From the NCBI GenBank assembly GCA_963816745.1, contig CAWFLQ010000013.1, forward strand, positions 992,001 to 1,056,000: a stretch of DNA of 64,000 bases, in the 5' to 3' direction. The DNA is from VAZQ01 sp963816745. GTDB taxonomy: Bacteria; Pseudomonadota; Alphaproteobacteria; Rhizobiales; Xanthobacteraceae. A program made the position numbers and the translations under genes. This document shows, in pieces, positions 19,586 through 27,565 of the stretch (positions are counted from its first letter, which is position 1; each line of letters starts with the position of its first letter). Below the pieces are notes generated by a model. It was not told the origin of the DNA. It saw only the letters and a program-made list of their open reading frames with translations, and made no database searches.

Positions 19586-20560
19586 TCAGTGCAGGCTCGG
19601 CCCTTTGAGGAAGCGATTGCGATCGCCGGAGGTCACGCGCGCCTCGAAGGTGCGGCCGTCGCGATAGATCGTCAGCGGCACTTCGACTCCCGCCTTGCCG
19701 AGCGACCACACCTTGCGGAAAAAGCCCGCCAGATCGCTCACCTCGTCGCCGGCGACCGCCAGCACGACATCGCCGGTACGCAGATTGGCCTTGCGCGCCG
19801 GGGCGCCGTTGGACACCCGCGCCACCACGACCTTGTCGTCGATCTCGGTCGCGTTCAGCCCGAGCCAGGGCCGCGGCGGATGTTTTGGCCGGCCGGTCGT
19901 GAGCAGGTCGTCCAGCACCGGCTTGAGGATGTCGATCGGCACGATCATGTTGAGCGGCTCGGGCGTGCCGCTTTCGCGCACCTGCTGCACCTGCAGCGAA
20001 CCGATCCCGAGCAGTTCCCCTGCCCGACCGATCATCGCGGTGCCGCCCCAGAACGGATGTGCGGGCGCGGTGAAGAAGGCTTCGTCGAGCACGTATTCCC
20101 AGTTGCCGGCAAATTCCTGCTTGGCGGCGATGCGCGCCACCACAGAATGCTTGCGTCCTCCGGCGCCGGCAACCACGACCGAATCGCCGACCTTCGCGGC
20201 CTTCGACTGGCCGATCGGCAGCGCCGGAAGGTCGAGCCGCGCCAGCGCCTGTACCAGGCCGAAACCGGTCTCCTGATCATAGGCCAGCACGTGGCCGGGA
20301 ACGGCGCGGCCATCCGCCAGGTGGAGCCAGATCGTTTCTGCCTCGGTGATGAGGTAGCCGATGGTGAGCACCACGCCGTCGCGGATGAGGACGCCGTTTC
20401 CGGTCCGCTCGGTGCCGAGCGTCTCGGCGGTGAACGCATCGGAGGGAATGATCGCCCGCAGCCCCACCAGCGTGGTCAGGGCCCCCTCGAGGTCAAAGGA
20501 ATAATTCTCCGGCTTCGGCTGGACGGTTTGCGGCATCTCCCAATCGCTCGAGGATGACAT
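19586..20560 (-). CDS. HtrA/S1C-like pseudoprotease with PDZ domain
   Basis: A 324-residue protein with a trypsin-like S1C domain (about 25-210) and one C-terminal PDZ domain (PRPWLGLNATEIDD..., GAPARKANLRTGDVVLAV). All three catalytic positions appear changed. The His loop TNNHV is replaced by TIGYLI. The Asp loop SDLAVL is replaced by TGFGLV. The Ser loop GNSGG is replaced by FWGG. It therefore probably binds rather than cuts substrates. No signal peptide is visible, in contrast to the DegP at 44635-46070. ATG 20560 has GGAG upstream. A two-hairpin repeat starts 73 bases before it. Confidence 0.75.
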   Translation of the reverse strand: MSSSSDWEMPQTVQPKPENYSFDLEGALTTLVGLRAIIPSDAFTAETLGTERTGNGVLIRDGVVLTIGYLITEAETIWLHLADGRAVPGHVLAYDQETGFGLVQALARLDLPALPIGQSKAAKVGDSVVVAGAGGRKHSVVARIAAKQEFAGNWEYVLDEAFFTAPAHPFWGGTAMIGRAGELLGIGSLQVQQVRESGTPEPLNMIVPIDILKPVLDDLLTTGRPKHPPRPWLGLNATEIDDKVVVARVSNGAPARKANLRTGDVVLAVAGDEVSDLAGFFRKVWSLGKAGVEVPLTIYRDGRTFEARVTSGDRNRFLKGPSLH

Positions 20561-20632
20561 CCAGGCACTCCATTCGCTGGCGCAATGTCTCCATTGCAGA
20601 CCGAACCATACACCGGCGCGCGGCTCCACCCC

Positions 20633-20803
20633 TAGTGTGGCGGATTTGACGTTCCTACCAGCATTGCCGCGAGTCCCTTCGTAGGAACGTCAAATCCAAA
20701 GCCACACTAAAATCATAGAGTGGCTGGTGTCCCTTTGGTTCCGACGTTCGTAAAAGTGCGTGCTGCAAATGGATACGAACGTCGGAACCGGGACACCAGC
20801 CAC
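20633..20803. repeat. two-hairpin repeat element, copy A
   Basis: Two long imperfect palindromes separated by AAATCATAGA. Hairpin 1 pairs 20633-20658 with 20681-20709 (26 bp, AAA bulge in the 3' arm, 22-base loop). Hairpin 2 pairs 20720-20752 with 20774-20803 (30 bp, TTT bulge in the 5' arm, 21-base loop containing GCGTGCTGCAAATG). The two bulged arms face each other across the spacer and are partly complementary, so an alternative central hairpin can form. A second copy with the same design but different stem sequence is at 46136-46301. Confidence 0.85.
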
Positions 20804-21122
20804 GACTATACTACGATCCACTGCCTCCAAAAAAGTGGGGACCTCCGCACCGTTGGGCGAAGGTCCCGTCTTGACATTCTCAACAGCTTGTCAGTGGAGA
20901 GGCTCCACCTCCCGACGGCGACATCGTGGTTGCTCTCTACTCGGAGCAACCGGCCGCTGACCGGCGCCGTCGACGAGCAAGCGCCGGACAGCGGTCGCGC
21001 GCGGCCAGAGATAGTCTACGACCTGGCACGACGTACGTATTCCAACGTACCGTCATGAGGGTTGATATTTAAGCCCGATGCGCGACGATGGCCGATCGAA
21101 AAAAGCATGGGAGGTTAGGATC
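20804..21122. other. intergenic region with a small stem-loop
   Basis: About 320 bases between repeat copy A and the XRE regulator. A GGGACCT/AGGTCCC stem occurs near 20838-20867. The last part (21030-21075) is richer in A/T and contains TACGTATTCCAACGTAC, perhaps the regulator promoter. No gene was identified. Confidence 0.4.
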
Positions 21123-21530
21123 GTGCTGAAAAAGGCAACAAACCCGATCGACCGGCATGTGGGCAGTCGCGTCCGCATGCAGCGAATGATGCTCGGGATG
21201 AGCCAGGAGAAGCTCGGCGAAGCCATCGGACTGACGTTCCAGCAGGTGCAGAAATACGAAAAAGGCGCCAACCGGATCAGCGCCAGCCGGCTGCAGCACA
21301 TCGCGCATATCCTGAACGTTCCGGTCGCCTTCTTTTTCGAAGGCGCGCCGGGCCTGCCCGGCACAGCCAACGGAGCAGACGTCGCACCGTCGCCGGCCTA
21401 CGTGACCGACTTCCTGGCGACCTCGAGCGGGCTCGCGCTCACGCGAGCGTTCATGCGGATCGAGGATGTGACGCTGCGACGGAGCATCATCCGCCTGGTG
21501 GAGGAGATCACCGCGGATCGCAGCCGCTGA
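21123..21530 (+). CDS. XRE-family transcriptional regulator
   Basis: A 135-residue cytoplasmic regulator. It opens with NPIDRHVGSRVRMQRMMLGMSQEKLGEAIGLTFQQVQKYEKGANRI, a classic XRE helix-turn-helix typical of the Rhizobiales SinR/Xre-like family, followed by PVAFFFEGAP and a short acidic helix at the C-terminus (RRSIIRLVEEI). The GTG start has GGGAGG nine bases upstream. Related regulators in rhizobia often act on stress or exopolysaccharide genes, but its target here is unknown. Confidence 0.88.
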   Translation: MLKKATNPIDRHVGSRVRMQRMMLGMSQEKLGEAIGLTFQQVQKYEKGANRISASRLQHIAHILNVPVAFFFEGAPGLPGTANGADVAPSPAYVTDFLATSSGLALTRAFMRIEDVTLRRSIIRLVEEITADRSR

Positions 21531-21592
21531 CTGCCAGGTCCATCGACAAGCAACCGCGCACAAACGTTCCCGCTTAGGTACCCACTCGCCGT

Positions 21593-22963
21593 TCATGCGA
21601 AGTTTGTTCGAGACATGCTTGCACTCCGCTCGACTTGAAGCCTGTCACGGAAGCCCGGCGCAGCAGCGGCGAGATAGATCTTGCTGAGCGCCGCGACGCT
21701 GCGCTCGATGCGAAATGTGCGCGTCACGTGCTCCCGGCCCGCCCGTCCCATGGCCTGCCGCGCATCGACGTCGGCGGCTAGCGCGTCGATGGCCGACGCA
21801 AGCGCTGCATGGTCACGCGGCGGCACCAGGAGCCCGGTCTCGCCGTCGATGATCTGCTCGGACACGCCGCCGACGGCCGTCGCCACCACCGGAAGCCCCG
21901 CCGACATGGCTTCGAGGATATTGTTCGGAAAACCTTCGTGATGGGACGCGCTGATGTGGATATCGGCGGCCGACAGGATCACCGGAACATCATTGCGCTC
22001 GCCGACGAACCGCACGTGCCTCGACAAGCCGAGGTCATTGGCGTGTCGGCGCAGATTGCCGAGGCTGTCTTGCACGTCTCGGCCCGCGACGATCAGCACC
22101 CAATTCTGCGGGAGCCGATCGCGGAGCAAGCTCAGCGATTGCAGCAGATCCGCATGGCCTTTGTAGACGTGCAGATTGCCGACCGCGGACAGCACGAGCG
22201 CGTCGCTCGCGATGCCAAGTTGCAGTCGCGCCTGATCGCGATCGACCATCGTTCCGCGCAACGTGGCATCGTCGATGCCGTTGTACACCAGCCGCAGTTT
22301 GTCCTCCGGCACTCCCTCCGCGCGCAGATCGCGCAAGACCGCGTGCGCATTGCCGATCGTGATATCGACCAGCCGATGCAACAGGCAAGGCTCGAAGACG
22401 CGGTAAGGCCACAACGTCTGGTGATAGAAGTTCAGCGACAATCGGCTCATGACCAAAGGACGGCGGCCCGCCAGCAGATTGGCAAGCGAGCCGACGACAT
22501 ACGCATTCGGTAGAATGGTGTGCACCACGTCAACATCCGCATTGCGGATGAAGCGAGCGACGGCGGCGGCGCGTTGGCAAATCCGGCAAACGTCCCGTGG
22601 GCGGCGGAACAACGTCCGAATGAAGCCGCCGCCTCGCGCAAGCGATGCGCCGATCGACCCAAGCTCGGGAACATCGCTCGCGGGCGCGGCGACGCCGTCC
22701 TGATCCACCCTCGCCCCGTTGATATCCACAACTGCTATTCCGCTCTCGATCAATCGCGCGGCGAGCACGCCCGGCCTGAACAGCGTCAGAACCGCGATAT
22801 CGAAGCGATCGCGGTCGAACCTCGGCAACTGGCGTACCAGGTCCATCTCGGCACCCCCGACATCGAGGCTCGGAATGATGATGAGGACTTTGGTGGGTGG
22901 CGCGCGATCATCGCCGCGCTCCTGCGCGTTCGACCGATCGAAGGCGCCACGCTTGTTCTGCAT
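21593..22963 (-). CDS. glycosyltransferase family 4 protein
   Basis: A 456-residue GT-B-fold glycosyltransferase. The acceptor domain begins TKVLIIIPSLDVGGAEMDLVRQL. The donor domain has VGNLHVYKGHADLLQSL, then RHVRFVGERNDVPVILSAADIHISASHHEGFPNNILEAMSAGLPVVAT with the E-x7-E nucleotide-sugar motif. It probably adds a sugar in surface polysaccharide synthesis, but it stands alone between two repressor genes, so no pathway can be named. It is divergent from the S24-type regulator with an AT-rich gap between them. Confidence 0.9.
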   Translation of the reverse strand: MQNKRGAFDRSNAQERGDDRAPPTKVLIIIPSLDVGGAEMDLVRQLPRFDRDRFDIAVLTLFRPGVLAARLIESGIAVVDINGARVDQDGVAAPASDVPELGSIGASLARGGGFIRTLFRRPRDVCRICQRAAAVARFIRNADVDVVHTILPNAYVVGSLANLLAGRRPLVMSRLSLNFYHQTLWPYRVFEPCLLHRLVDITIGNAHAVLRDLRAEGVPEDKLRLVYNGIDDATLRGTMVDRDQARLQLGIASDALVLSAVGNLHVYKGHADLLQSLSLLRDRLPQNWVLIVAGRDVQDSLGNLRRHANDLGLSRHVRFVGERNDVPVILSAADIHISASHHEGFPNNILEAMSAGLPVVATAVGGVSEQIIDGETGLLVPPRDHAALASAIDALAADVDARQAMGRAGREHVTRTFRIERSVAALSKIYLAAAAPGFRDRLQVERSASMSRTNFA

Positions 22964-23086
22964 TGCCCGTATGCTCCTACCCGGCGCCGAGGATCAAGAC
23001 ACACGACCGACGCCGGCACCTCCCGCGCGGGGCGCAGTGAACGCCGGCCGCAGCCATGGCCCCTCCAGCATCCCCACCAATCGTTT

Positions 23087-23100
23087 ACTATAATTATAGT
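23087..23100. promoter_or_regulatory. perfect 14-bp palindrome, possible operator
   Basis: ACTATAATTATAGT is a perfect palindrome in an AT-rich patch (23083-23145) between the divergent glycosyltransferase and S24-type regulator genes. It is likely either a promoter -10 area or the operator of the adjacent repressor. Confidence 0.45.
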
Positions 23101-23130
23101 CATATAACCAGCTAAATTGTCTTCCGACCC

Positions 23131-23144
23131 ACCAATAAATTGGT
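23131..23144. promoter_or_regulatory. inverted repeat ACCAAT-AA-ATTGGT, possible operator
   Basis: The arms ACCAAT and ATTGGT flank two bases and end 11 bases before the ATG of the S24-type regulator. The position fits autorepression. There is no direct evidence of binding. Confidence 0.4.
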
Positions 23145-23155
23145 AGCCTGCGGCC

Positions 23156-23818
23156 ATGCTGGACCCGCAAGCCTTCGTCGCCGCCCGAAAGGCGAAGAAG
23201 CTCTCTCAATCGGAGCTCGCCGCGACCGCCAAGGTCAGCCAGCAGCTGATCGCGTCGATCGAAAAGGGCGTGACACGAACGACCAAGTTTCTGCCGCGCA
23301 TCGCGGCCGCACTCGACGTGCCGCCCGGGCACCTCGACGCCGATTGGGCCGCCGTGGCGCCATCGGAATCTCCGGGCCCCGGCAGCGCCGGCCCCGGCTT
23401 CGCGTTGCCGGCCGGCCAGCAGGACCTGCCGATCCATGCTTCGGCCGAAGGCGGCGCCGGGCACATCATCGTGACCAGCGATGCCGTGGATTGGCGGCCG
23501 CGCCCGCCCCTGGTCGCGCATGTTCGCGAGGCTTACGGCCTCTACATCACCGGGGAATCAATGGTGCCGGAGTTCGAGCCGGGTGATATCGCGCTCGTGA
23601 ACCCGCACCTGCCCGTGGTCCCGGACACGACCTGTATCTTCTACGGCGCGCGCGAGGAGGAGGTGCGCGCCACGATCAAGCGCCTGCGCCGCAAGAGCGG
23701 GGATACCTGGTATTTGAAGCAGTGGAACCCACCGGACGGGATGAAGTCCGAGTTCACGCTTGCCAGAAAGGCGTGGCCGGTGTGCCACCGCGTGATCGGC
23801 AAGTACTCGCGGAGCTGA
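23156..23818 (+). CDS. XRE/S24 (CI/LexA-like) transcriptional regulator
   Basis: A 220-residue protein with an N-terminal XRE helix-turn-helix (about 5-60; KKLSQSELAATAKVSQQLIASIEKG) and a C-terminal S24 peptidase-like domain. The S24 part has GLYITGESMVPEFEPGDIALVNP, where Ser in GESM is the nucleophile, and a Lys in ATIKRL as its partner. It has the layout of phage CI-type repressors and of LexA-like stress regulators. Autocleavage is plausible, but no clear Ala-Gly cleavage site is seen. It lies next to tRNA-Arg, a common integration site, although no other phage genes are present. Confidence 0.87.
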   Translation: MLDPQAFVAARKAKKLSQSELAATAKVSQQLIASIEKGVTRTTKFLPRIAAALDVPPGHLDADWAAVAPSESPGPGSAGPGFALPAGQQDLPIHASAEGGAGHIIVTSDAVDWRPRPPLVAHVREAYGLYITGESMVPEFEPGDIALVNPHLPVVPDTTCIFYGAREEEVRATIKRLRRKSGDTWYLKQWNPPDGMKSEFTLARKAWPVCHRVIGKYSRS

Positions 23819-23849
23819 AGTTGACACTCGGCCCGAGGTTTGTCACCCG

Positions 23850-23885
23850 TGTCTTAGGTACGTTCTGTCTTAGGTACGTTCTGTC
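23850..23885. repeat. 16-bp tandem direct repeat
   Basis: TGTCTTAGGTACGTTC occurs twice in tandem and is followed by a third TGTC. It lies just beyond the 3' end of tRNA-Arg, next to a short inverted repeat (GTGTCCG-GGC-CGGACAC, 23891-23907). It could be a remnant of an attachment or insertion site, or a terminator area. Confidence 0.6.
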
Positions 23886-23915
23886 ACGATGTGTCCGGGC
23901 CGGACACTCGTAGAA

Positions 23916-23992
23916 TGGCGCGCTCGGAGGGATTCGAACCCCCGACCCCCAGATTCGAAGTCTGGTGCTCTATCCAGCTGAGCTACGAGCGC
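23916..23992 (-). tRNA. tRNA-Arg (anticodon TCG)
   Basis: The acceptor GCGCTCG pairs with CGAGCGC, followed by discriminator G and encoded CCA. The anticodon stem CCAGA/TCTGG encloses CTTCGAA, giving anticodon TCG. The D-arm AGCTCAGCTGGATAGAGC and T-arm GGTTCGAATCC are canonical. Length is 77 bases with CCA. Confidence 0.96.
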
Positions 23993-24154
23993 GTCGGTCT
24001 TGTTTAGCGAAGAGCGGCCCTGAATCCAAATGGGTTTGTGCAGTTCGGCAACGGCAGATATCCGCGCCGAACTGCCCGGGGTCGAGCGTCGGTCGCTGGC
24101 GTCGGGCGCACGCCATGCTATGACCGCAAGTCTCGAAGCAGCAGAGGAACGACG

Positions 24155-24547
24155 ATGCCCGTCCCCGATCTACCGTCCTTCACCAAGCTCCTCGGTGTGA
24201 ATGTCCTCCATCGCTCGCCCGAACGCACCGAAGCCGAGCTCACGGTGCGCGAGGAATTGTGCAACCGGCGCGGCGTGCTCCACGGCGGCGCGGTGATGGC
24301 ATTGGGCGATACGCTCGGCGGCATGACGGCGAGCATCAGCATCGACGTGGATGGCCGTACCGCAACCATCGAGAGCAAGACCAACTTCTTCGCAGCCGTA
24401 CCCAAGGGCGATACCGCGCGTGCCGTGTGCATGCCGCTGCATCGCGGCCGCACCACCATCGTGCTGGAGACGCGCATCACCCGCGGCGACGGCAAGCTGG
24501 CCGCGATCGTCACCCAGACGCAACTGATCTTCGATCAGAAGGGATGA
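24155..24547 (+). CDS. PaaI-type hotdog-fold thioesterase
   Basis: A 130-residue acyl-CoA thioesterase-like protein. The hotdog signature CNRRGVLHGGAVMALGDTLGGM contains the HGG loop and an acidic residue used in catalysis in the PaaI/YbdB group. ESKTNFFAAVPKGD and the closing strands RTTIVLETRIT and LAAIVTQTQLIF complete the fold. ATG 24155 has AGAGGAA seven bases upstream. The substrate is unknown. Confidence 0.9.
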   Translation: MPVPDLPSFTKLLGVNVLHRSPERTEAELTVREELCNRRGVLHGGAVMALGDTLGGMTASISIDVDGRTATIESKTNFFAAVPKGDTARAVCMPLHRGRTTIVLETRITRGDGKLAAIVTQTQLIFDQKG

Positions 24548-24665
24548 AAGTACCGCCGCCAGTCCGCCTGAGTTCCGGTTCCAGCGTATCCCTACGGTTC
24601 CACCGGCAGGAACCGCGCGCCGCCCTGCAAGTTGTCTTTCCACGGAGATCAGCAGGGAGATGGTC

Positions 24666-24971
24666 ATGACGAACCCGCACGACTTCGACCCGAACTACAA
24701 TCCCAGAATCCGACTTCGGACGCAGGCCCGACCCCCGGATGGAGATGGACCACAGGATGGGGGCCCCCACTCCGTGGGGATGGATTGCCGGCGCCGTATT
24801 CATCATCGTGATCCTGGCGCTCGTGTTCACCAGTAGTGACGGCACCAGGACCGCGAGCAACGAGGGCAGCCCGCCCGCGACCACGGGCATGGCGCCGAAA
24901 ACCGCGCCGCCGGCCATCACGGTCCCGCCGCGGCCGGACGTCCGTCGACGAGCGGTCAGAGCAAGCAATAG
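24666..24971 (+). CDS. small single-pass membrane protein, with two compensating frameshifts
   Basis: Read across one extra C in a CCC run (about 24703) and one missing C (about 24943), this gives about 101 residues. It starts MTNPHDFDPNYNP and continues ...DFGRRPDPRMEMDH, then has a membrane helix (WIAGAVFIIVILALVF), then a Thr/Pro/Gly-rich tail ending PSTSGQSKQ. The small-protein pattern with a MEMD motif before one helix and a low-complexity tail fits a family I recall from Bradyrhizobium. Function unknown. The net length is a multiple of three, as expected from one insertion plus one deletion. Confidence 0.6.
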
Positions 24972-24985
24972 GACTTCTGTCATTT

Positions 24986-25014
24986 AAGCCCCCGGCTCAC
25001 GAGGCCGGGGGCTT
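24986..25014. terminator. strong hairpin between convergent genes
   Basis: AAGCCCCCGGC and GCCGGGGGCTT form an 11-bp perfect stem with a seven-base loop. It sits between the convergent small membrane protein and metallophosphoesterase genes, so a bidirectional terminator is likely, although no long T-run follows on either strand. Confidence 0.6.
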
Positions 25015-25099
25015 ACGTATGTGCGCCGGCGGAAGCCTCGCCGCTCACGGCAGGCTGAACATGATCAATTGATCCGCGATTCCGCTGCCGCGCCGGGCG

Positions 25100-25867
25100 T
25101 CAACCAGCCACCGACCAGTCCAGCGCCGACGGCTCACGCGCGATGTCGAGCGCGGCGCGCGTCACCGCGACGTCGCCGCCGGCGGTCAGGCGGACGACAT
25201 TGACCGTCCCGGCATATTCCGGCGAGCCGGAATAATAGGCGGCGACGGCGCCGACCTTCACCGCCCGGTTCCAGTGCCCGAGCGCGATGTAGTCGGCACC
25301 GGTGGCTTTGAGCTCGTCGTCGCCGATGAGCCAGGACGGACGCAGCCGGATCGTCCGATCCGGCACCGGGACATAGTGCCCGTGCCCCACGGCGATCTGC
25401 CAGCGGGTCGAGCGCGGCCGCACCTTTTCGAACGGGATCATGTCGCCGTAGTCGCGGTGGGGACGCCCCCAGATCTCGAGACCGAGATCGGCGAACACGA
25501 CCGCTTCGTCGTGCCTGACGCCGAGCACGTGGAGATTTTCGACCTCGGCCAGCGCGCCGTGATGATAGACCGCGTCCGCAACCGCCGGGTCGTGATTGCC
25601 CGGCAGGATGACCACGGGCAGCGCCGCGGCCGCAATGACCGCGGCGGCACGATCGAGCAGGTCCGTCGGCAAGCGATGACAATCGAACGTATCGCCGGCC
25701 AGCACGACCGCATCCGCACCGACATCGCGCGCCGCGCTCAGGACGCCTGCCAAACCCGCCGTCCCATCGCCGCCGTGCAGCCGCGCCGTATATTCGTGGT
25801 CCACGTGCACATCGGAGCTATGAACGACCACGACGTCCCGGCCCGGCGGAGGCATTGCTTGCGACAT
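25100..25867 (-). CDS. metallophosphoesterase (calcineurin-like)
   Basis: A 255-residue binuclear metallophosphatase. Metal-ligand motifs appear in order: HSSDVHVD (variant of GDxH), LAGDTFDCHRL (GDxxD region), LPGNHDPA (GNHD), VGHGHY and LGHWN (late His ligands). DNA-repair exonuclease SbcD-like proteins share this layout, but there is no SbcC neighbour. The substrate is not predictable. ATG 25867 is chosen; a further upstream start is possible. Confidence 0.85.
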   Translation of the reverse strand: MSQAMPPPGRDVVVVHSSDVHVDHEYTARLHGGDGTAGLAGVLSAARDVGADAVVLAGDTFDCHRLPTDLLDRAAAVIAAAALPVVILPGNHDPAVADAVYHHGALAEVENLHVLGVRHDEAVVFADLGLEIWGRPHRDYGDMIPFEKVRPRSTRWQIAVGHGHYVPVPDRTIRLRPSWLIGDDELKATGADYIALGHWNRAVKVGAVAAYYSGSPEYAGTVNVVRLTAGGDVAVTRAALDIAREPSALDWSVAG

Positions 25868-26005
25868 GGCGAAGGACCATACCCGTTCGGGCTTCGCTGG
25901 CAATGATCGCGGCGGCCCCGAAATGCCCAAAAATCATCCCGACTTCGCCCAGTTTGAGGGGCTACCGTCGCCCTCGGGGTTTGGGGCGTGTCGGGGAGTA
26001 TCTGC

Positions 26006-26194
26006 ATGAGTACCTCCAGCGCCTATCGTACGAATGCCGAAGACTGCCTGCGGATGGCACGGACGGCACCAGACGAGCGCGACAGGCCGTTTTGGCTCAC
26101 GTTGGCGCTGTCGTGGCTGCGCCTGGCCGAACATTCGGCGCGCGTGCACACGGAAATCGATCCAAAGAAAGTCGCAGCAGGTGGCGTCGATTGA
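26006..26194 (+). CDS. small conserved hypothetical protein
   Basis: A 62-residue protein beginning MSTSSAYRTNAEDCLRMA. It has one amphipathic helix rich in Trp/Leu (PFWLTLALSWLRLAEHS). Short proteins of this pattern (Y-R-x-N-A-E-x-C...A...W..LA..WL.LA) are widespread in Bradyrhizobium-like genomes and have no known function. The stop is close to the convergent small membrane protein gene. Confidence 0.7.
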   Translation: MSTSSAYRTNAEDCLRMARTAPDERDRPFWLTLALSWLRLAEHSARVHTEIDPKKVAAGGVD

Positions 26195-26203
26195 CCCGCG
26201 GGT

Positions 26204-26467
26204 TCAGCCGCCCGCTGAATACTTGTAGGCGAGATACCAGGCGGCCACCGCCGGGATGCCGAAAATGGGGACGAACGCGGCAACCTCGTTGAGCACGGGG
26301 ATGCCGGCGCGCAGAACACCGATGGTGCCGTTGACAAGGGCGGCCGCCAGCCAGACCCAGATGAAGACGGCCGCACCGGTCGATCCGCTGCGCTGGAACA
26401 GACCGGCACCGAAATAAAATACGGCCAACGCAATGAGGCCGAACGCAACGACCATCGCGACGTGCAT
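26204..26467 (-). CDS. small integral membrane protein
   Basis: An 87-residue protein with three hydrophobic segments (AMVVAFGLIALAVFYFGAGL, AAVFIWVWLAAALVNGTIG and FVPIFGIPAVAAWYLAY). GGAGAG precedes its ATG. It lies 15 bases downstream of the solute-binding protein gene on the same strand and may be co-transcribed. Not recognised beyond this. Confidence 0.65.
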   Translation of the reverse strand: MHVAMVVAFGLIALAVFYFGAGLFQRSGSTGAAVFIWVWLAAALVNGTIGVLRAGIPVLNEVAAFVPIFGIPAVAAWYLAYKYSAGG

Positions 26468-26482
26468 CGCGGCTCTCCGTGC

Positions 26483-27454
26483 TCAATCGATCTTCGCGCC
26501 GGAGGCCTTCACCACCTGGGCCCACTTCGGAATCTCCGACTTGAGATAGGCGCGCAGCTCCTCCGGAGTCCCGCCGACGACGTCCACGCCGAGATCGGTC
26601 AAGGCCTTGCGCACGGCCGGGTCGTTCACGGTGGCTGCAGTCGCCTGATGTAGCGCGGAGATAACGTCTTTCGGCGTCCCCGCAGGCGCCACCAGCGCAT
26701 GCCAGGTGGTCGCCTCGAAGCCGGGGAATCCGGACTCCGCGATGGTCGGCACGTCGGGCAGCACCGCGGTCCGCTTGAGCGTCGTGATCGCGATCGGACG
26801 GATCGCGCCGCTCTGGATGTGAGGAATGAGTGGCGACGGCGGATTGTACGCCATCGGCACGTGGCCGCCGATGACGGCCTGCAATGCCGGGCCGGTACCG
26901 CGAAACGGCACATGCGTGATGTCGAGCTTGGCTTCGATCTTGAGCAGCTCGCCCGCGAGATGCGCCGGGGTGCCGTTGCCGCCGGAGCCGAAGCTCAGCT
27001 TGCCCGGATTGTCCTTGGCGTACGCAATCAGCTCGGCCAGCGACTTCGCCGGAACCGACGGATGGGTATAGAGGACGTTGGTCTGGGTGCCGATGACGCT
27101 GATCGGCTCGAAATCCTTTTCCGGATCGTAGCCGAGGTTCTTGTAGAGGCTCACATTGATCGCCAGCAGGCTGCCGGTGGCGAGCAGCACGGTATAACCG
27201 TCGGGCGTGGCGCGCGCGACCGCCGTACCGGCGAGGCCGCCGCCGGCACCGGCCCGGTTCTCGATCACGAACGGCTGCTTGAGGATCTCCTCCATCTTCC
27301 GGGTGAGGATGCGAGCCATCACATCGCTCGGACCGCCAGGCGCGAAGCCGATCATCAGGGTGATCGGCTTGGTCGGGTAATCGGCTGCCAGCGTCGTGGA
27401 TGCCGGGCAAACGAGCAGAACCATAGCCGCTGCGAATGCGACTGCTTTCGGCAT
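26483..27454 (-). CDS. tripartite tricarboxylate transporter (Bug-family) solute-binding protein
   Basis: A 323-residue periplasmic receptor of the Bug (TctC-like) family. The signal peptide ends TTLAADYP, and mature landmarks are KPITLMIGFAPGGPSDVMAR, FVIENRAGAGGG and LSFGSGGNGTPAH, then GHVPMAYNPPSPLIPHI. Such receptors bind carboxylates for TctAB-type or other transporters; no transporter genes are adjacent, which is common for Bug proteins. GAGGAAG lies just before ATG 27454. Confidence 0.93.
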   Translation of the reverse strand: MPKAVAFAAAMVLLVCPASTTLAADYPTKPITLMIGFAPGGPSDVMARILTRKMEEILKQPFVIENRAGAGGGLAGTAVARATPDGYTVLLATGSLLAINVSLYKNLGYDPEKDFEPISVIGTQTNVLYTHPSVPAKSLAELIAYAKDNPGKLSFGSGGNGTPAHLAGELLKIEAKLDITHVPFRGTGPALQAVIGGHVPMAYNPPSPLIPHIQSGAIRPIAITTLKRTAVLPDVPTIAESGFPGFEATTWHALVAPAGTPKDVISALHQATAATVNDPAVRKALTDLGVDVVGGTPEELRAYLKSEIPKWAQVVKASGAKID

Positions 27455-27565
27455 GACTTCCTCCCGCAAATTATTGTTGGCCGATCATCCCGCAGTTTGC
27501 GCGCCCCGTCAAAGCCACCGGAAGGCGCGGATCGTTGTCGGCAGAGGGAGTTCTAGGGAGGGAGG

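Noticed and set aside
20633..20803. A CRISPR array or a simple rho-independent terminator as explanation of the hairpin element
   Set aside because: There are two palindromes rather than regularly spaced identical repeats, no cas genes, stems are much longer than terminators, and no T-run follows.
23156..23992. An intact prophage at tRNA-Arg
   Set aside because: Only a repressor-like gene is present; no integrase, structural or lysis genes are seen nearby.
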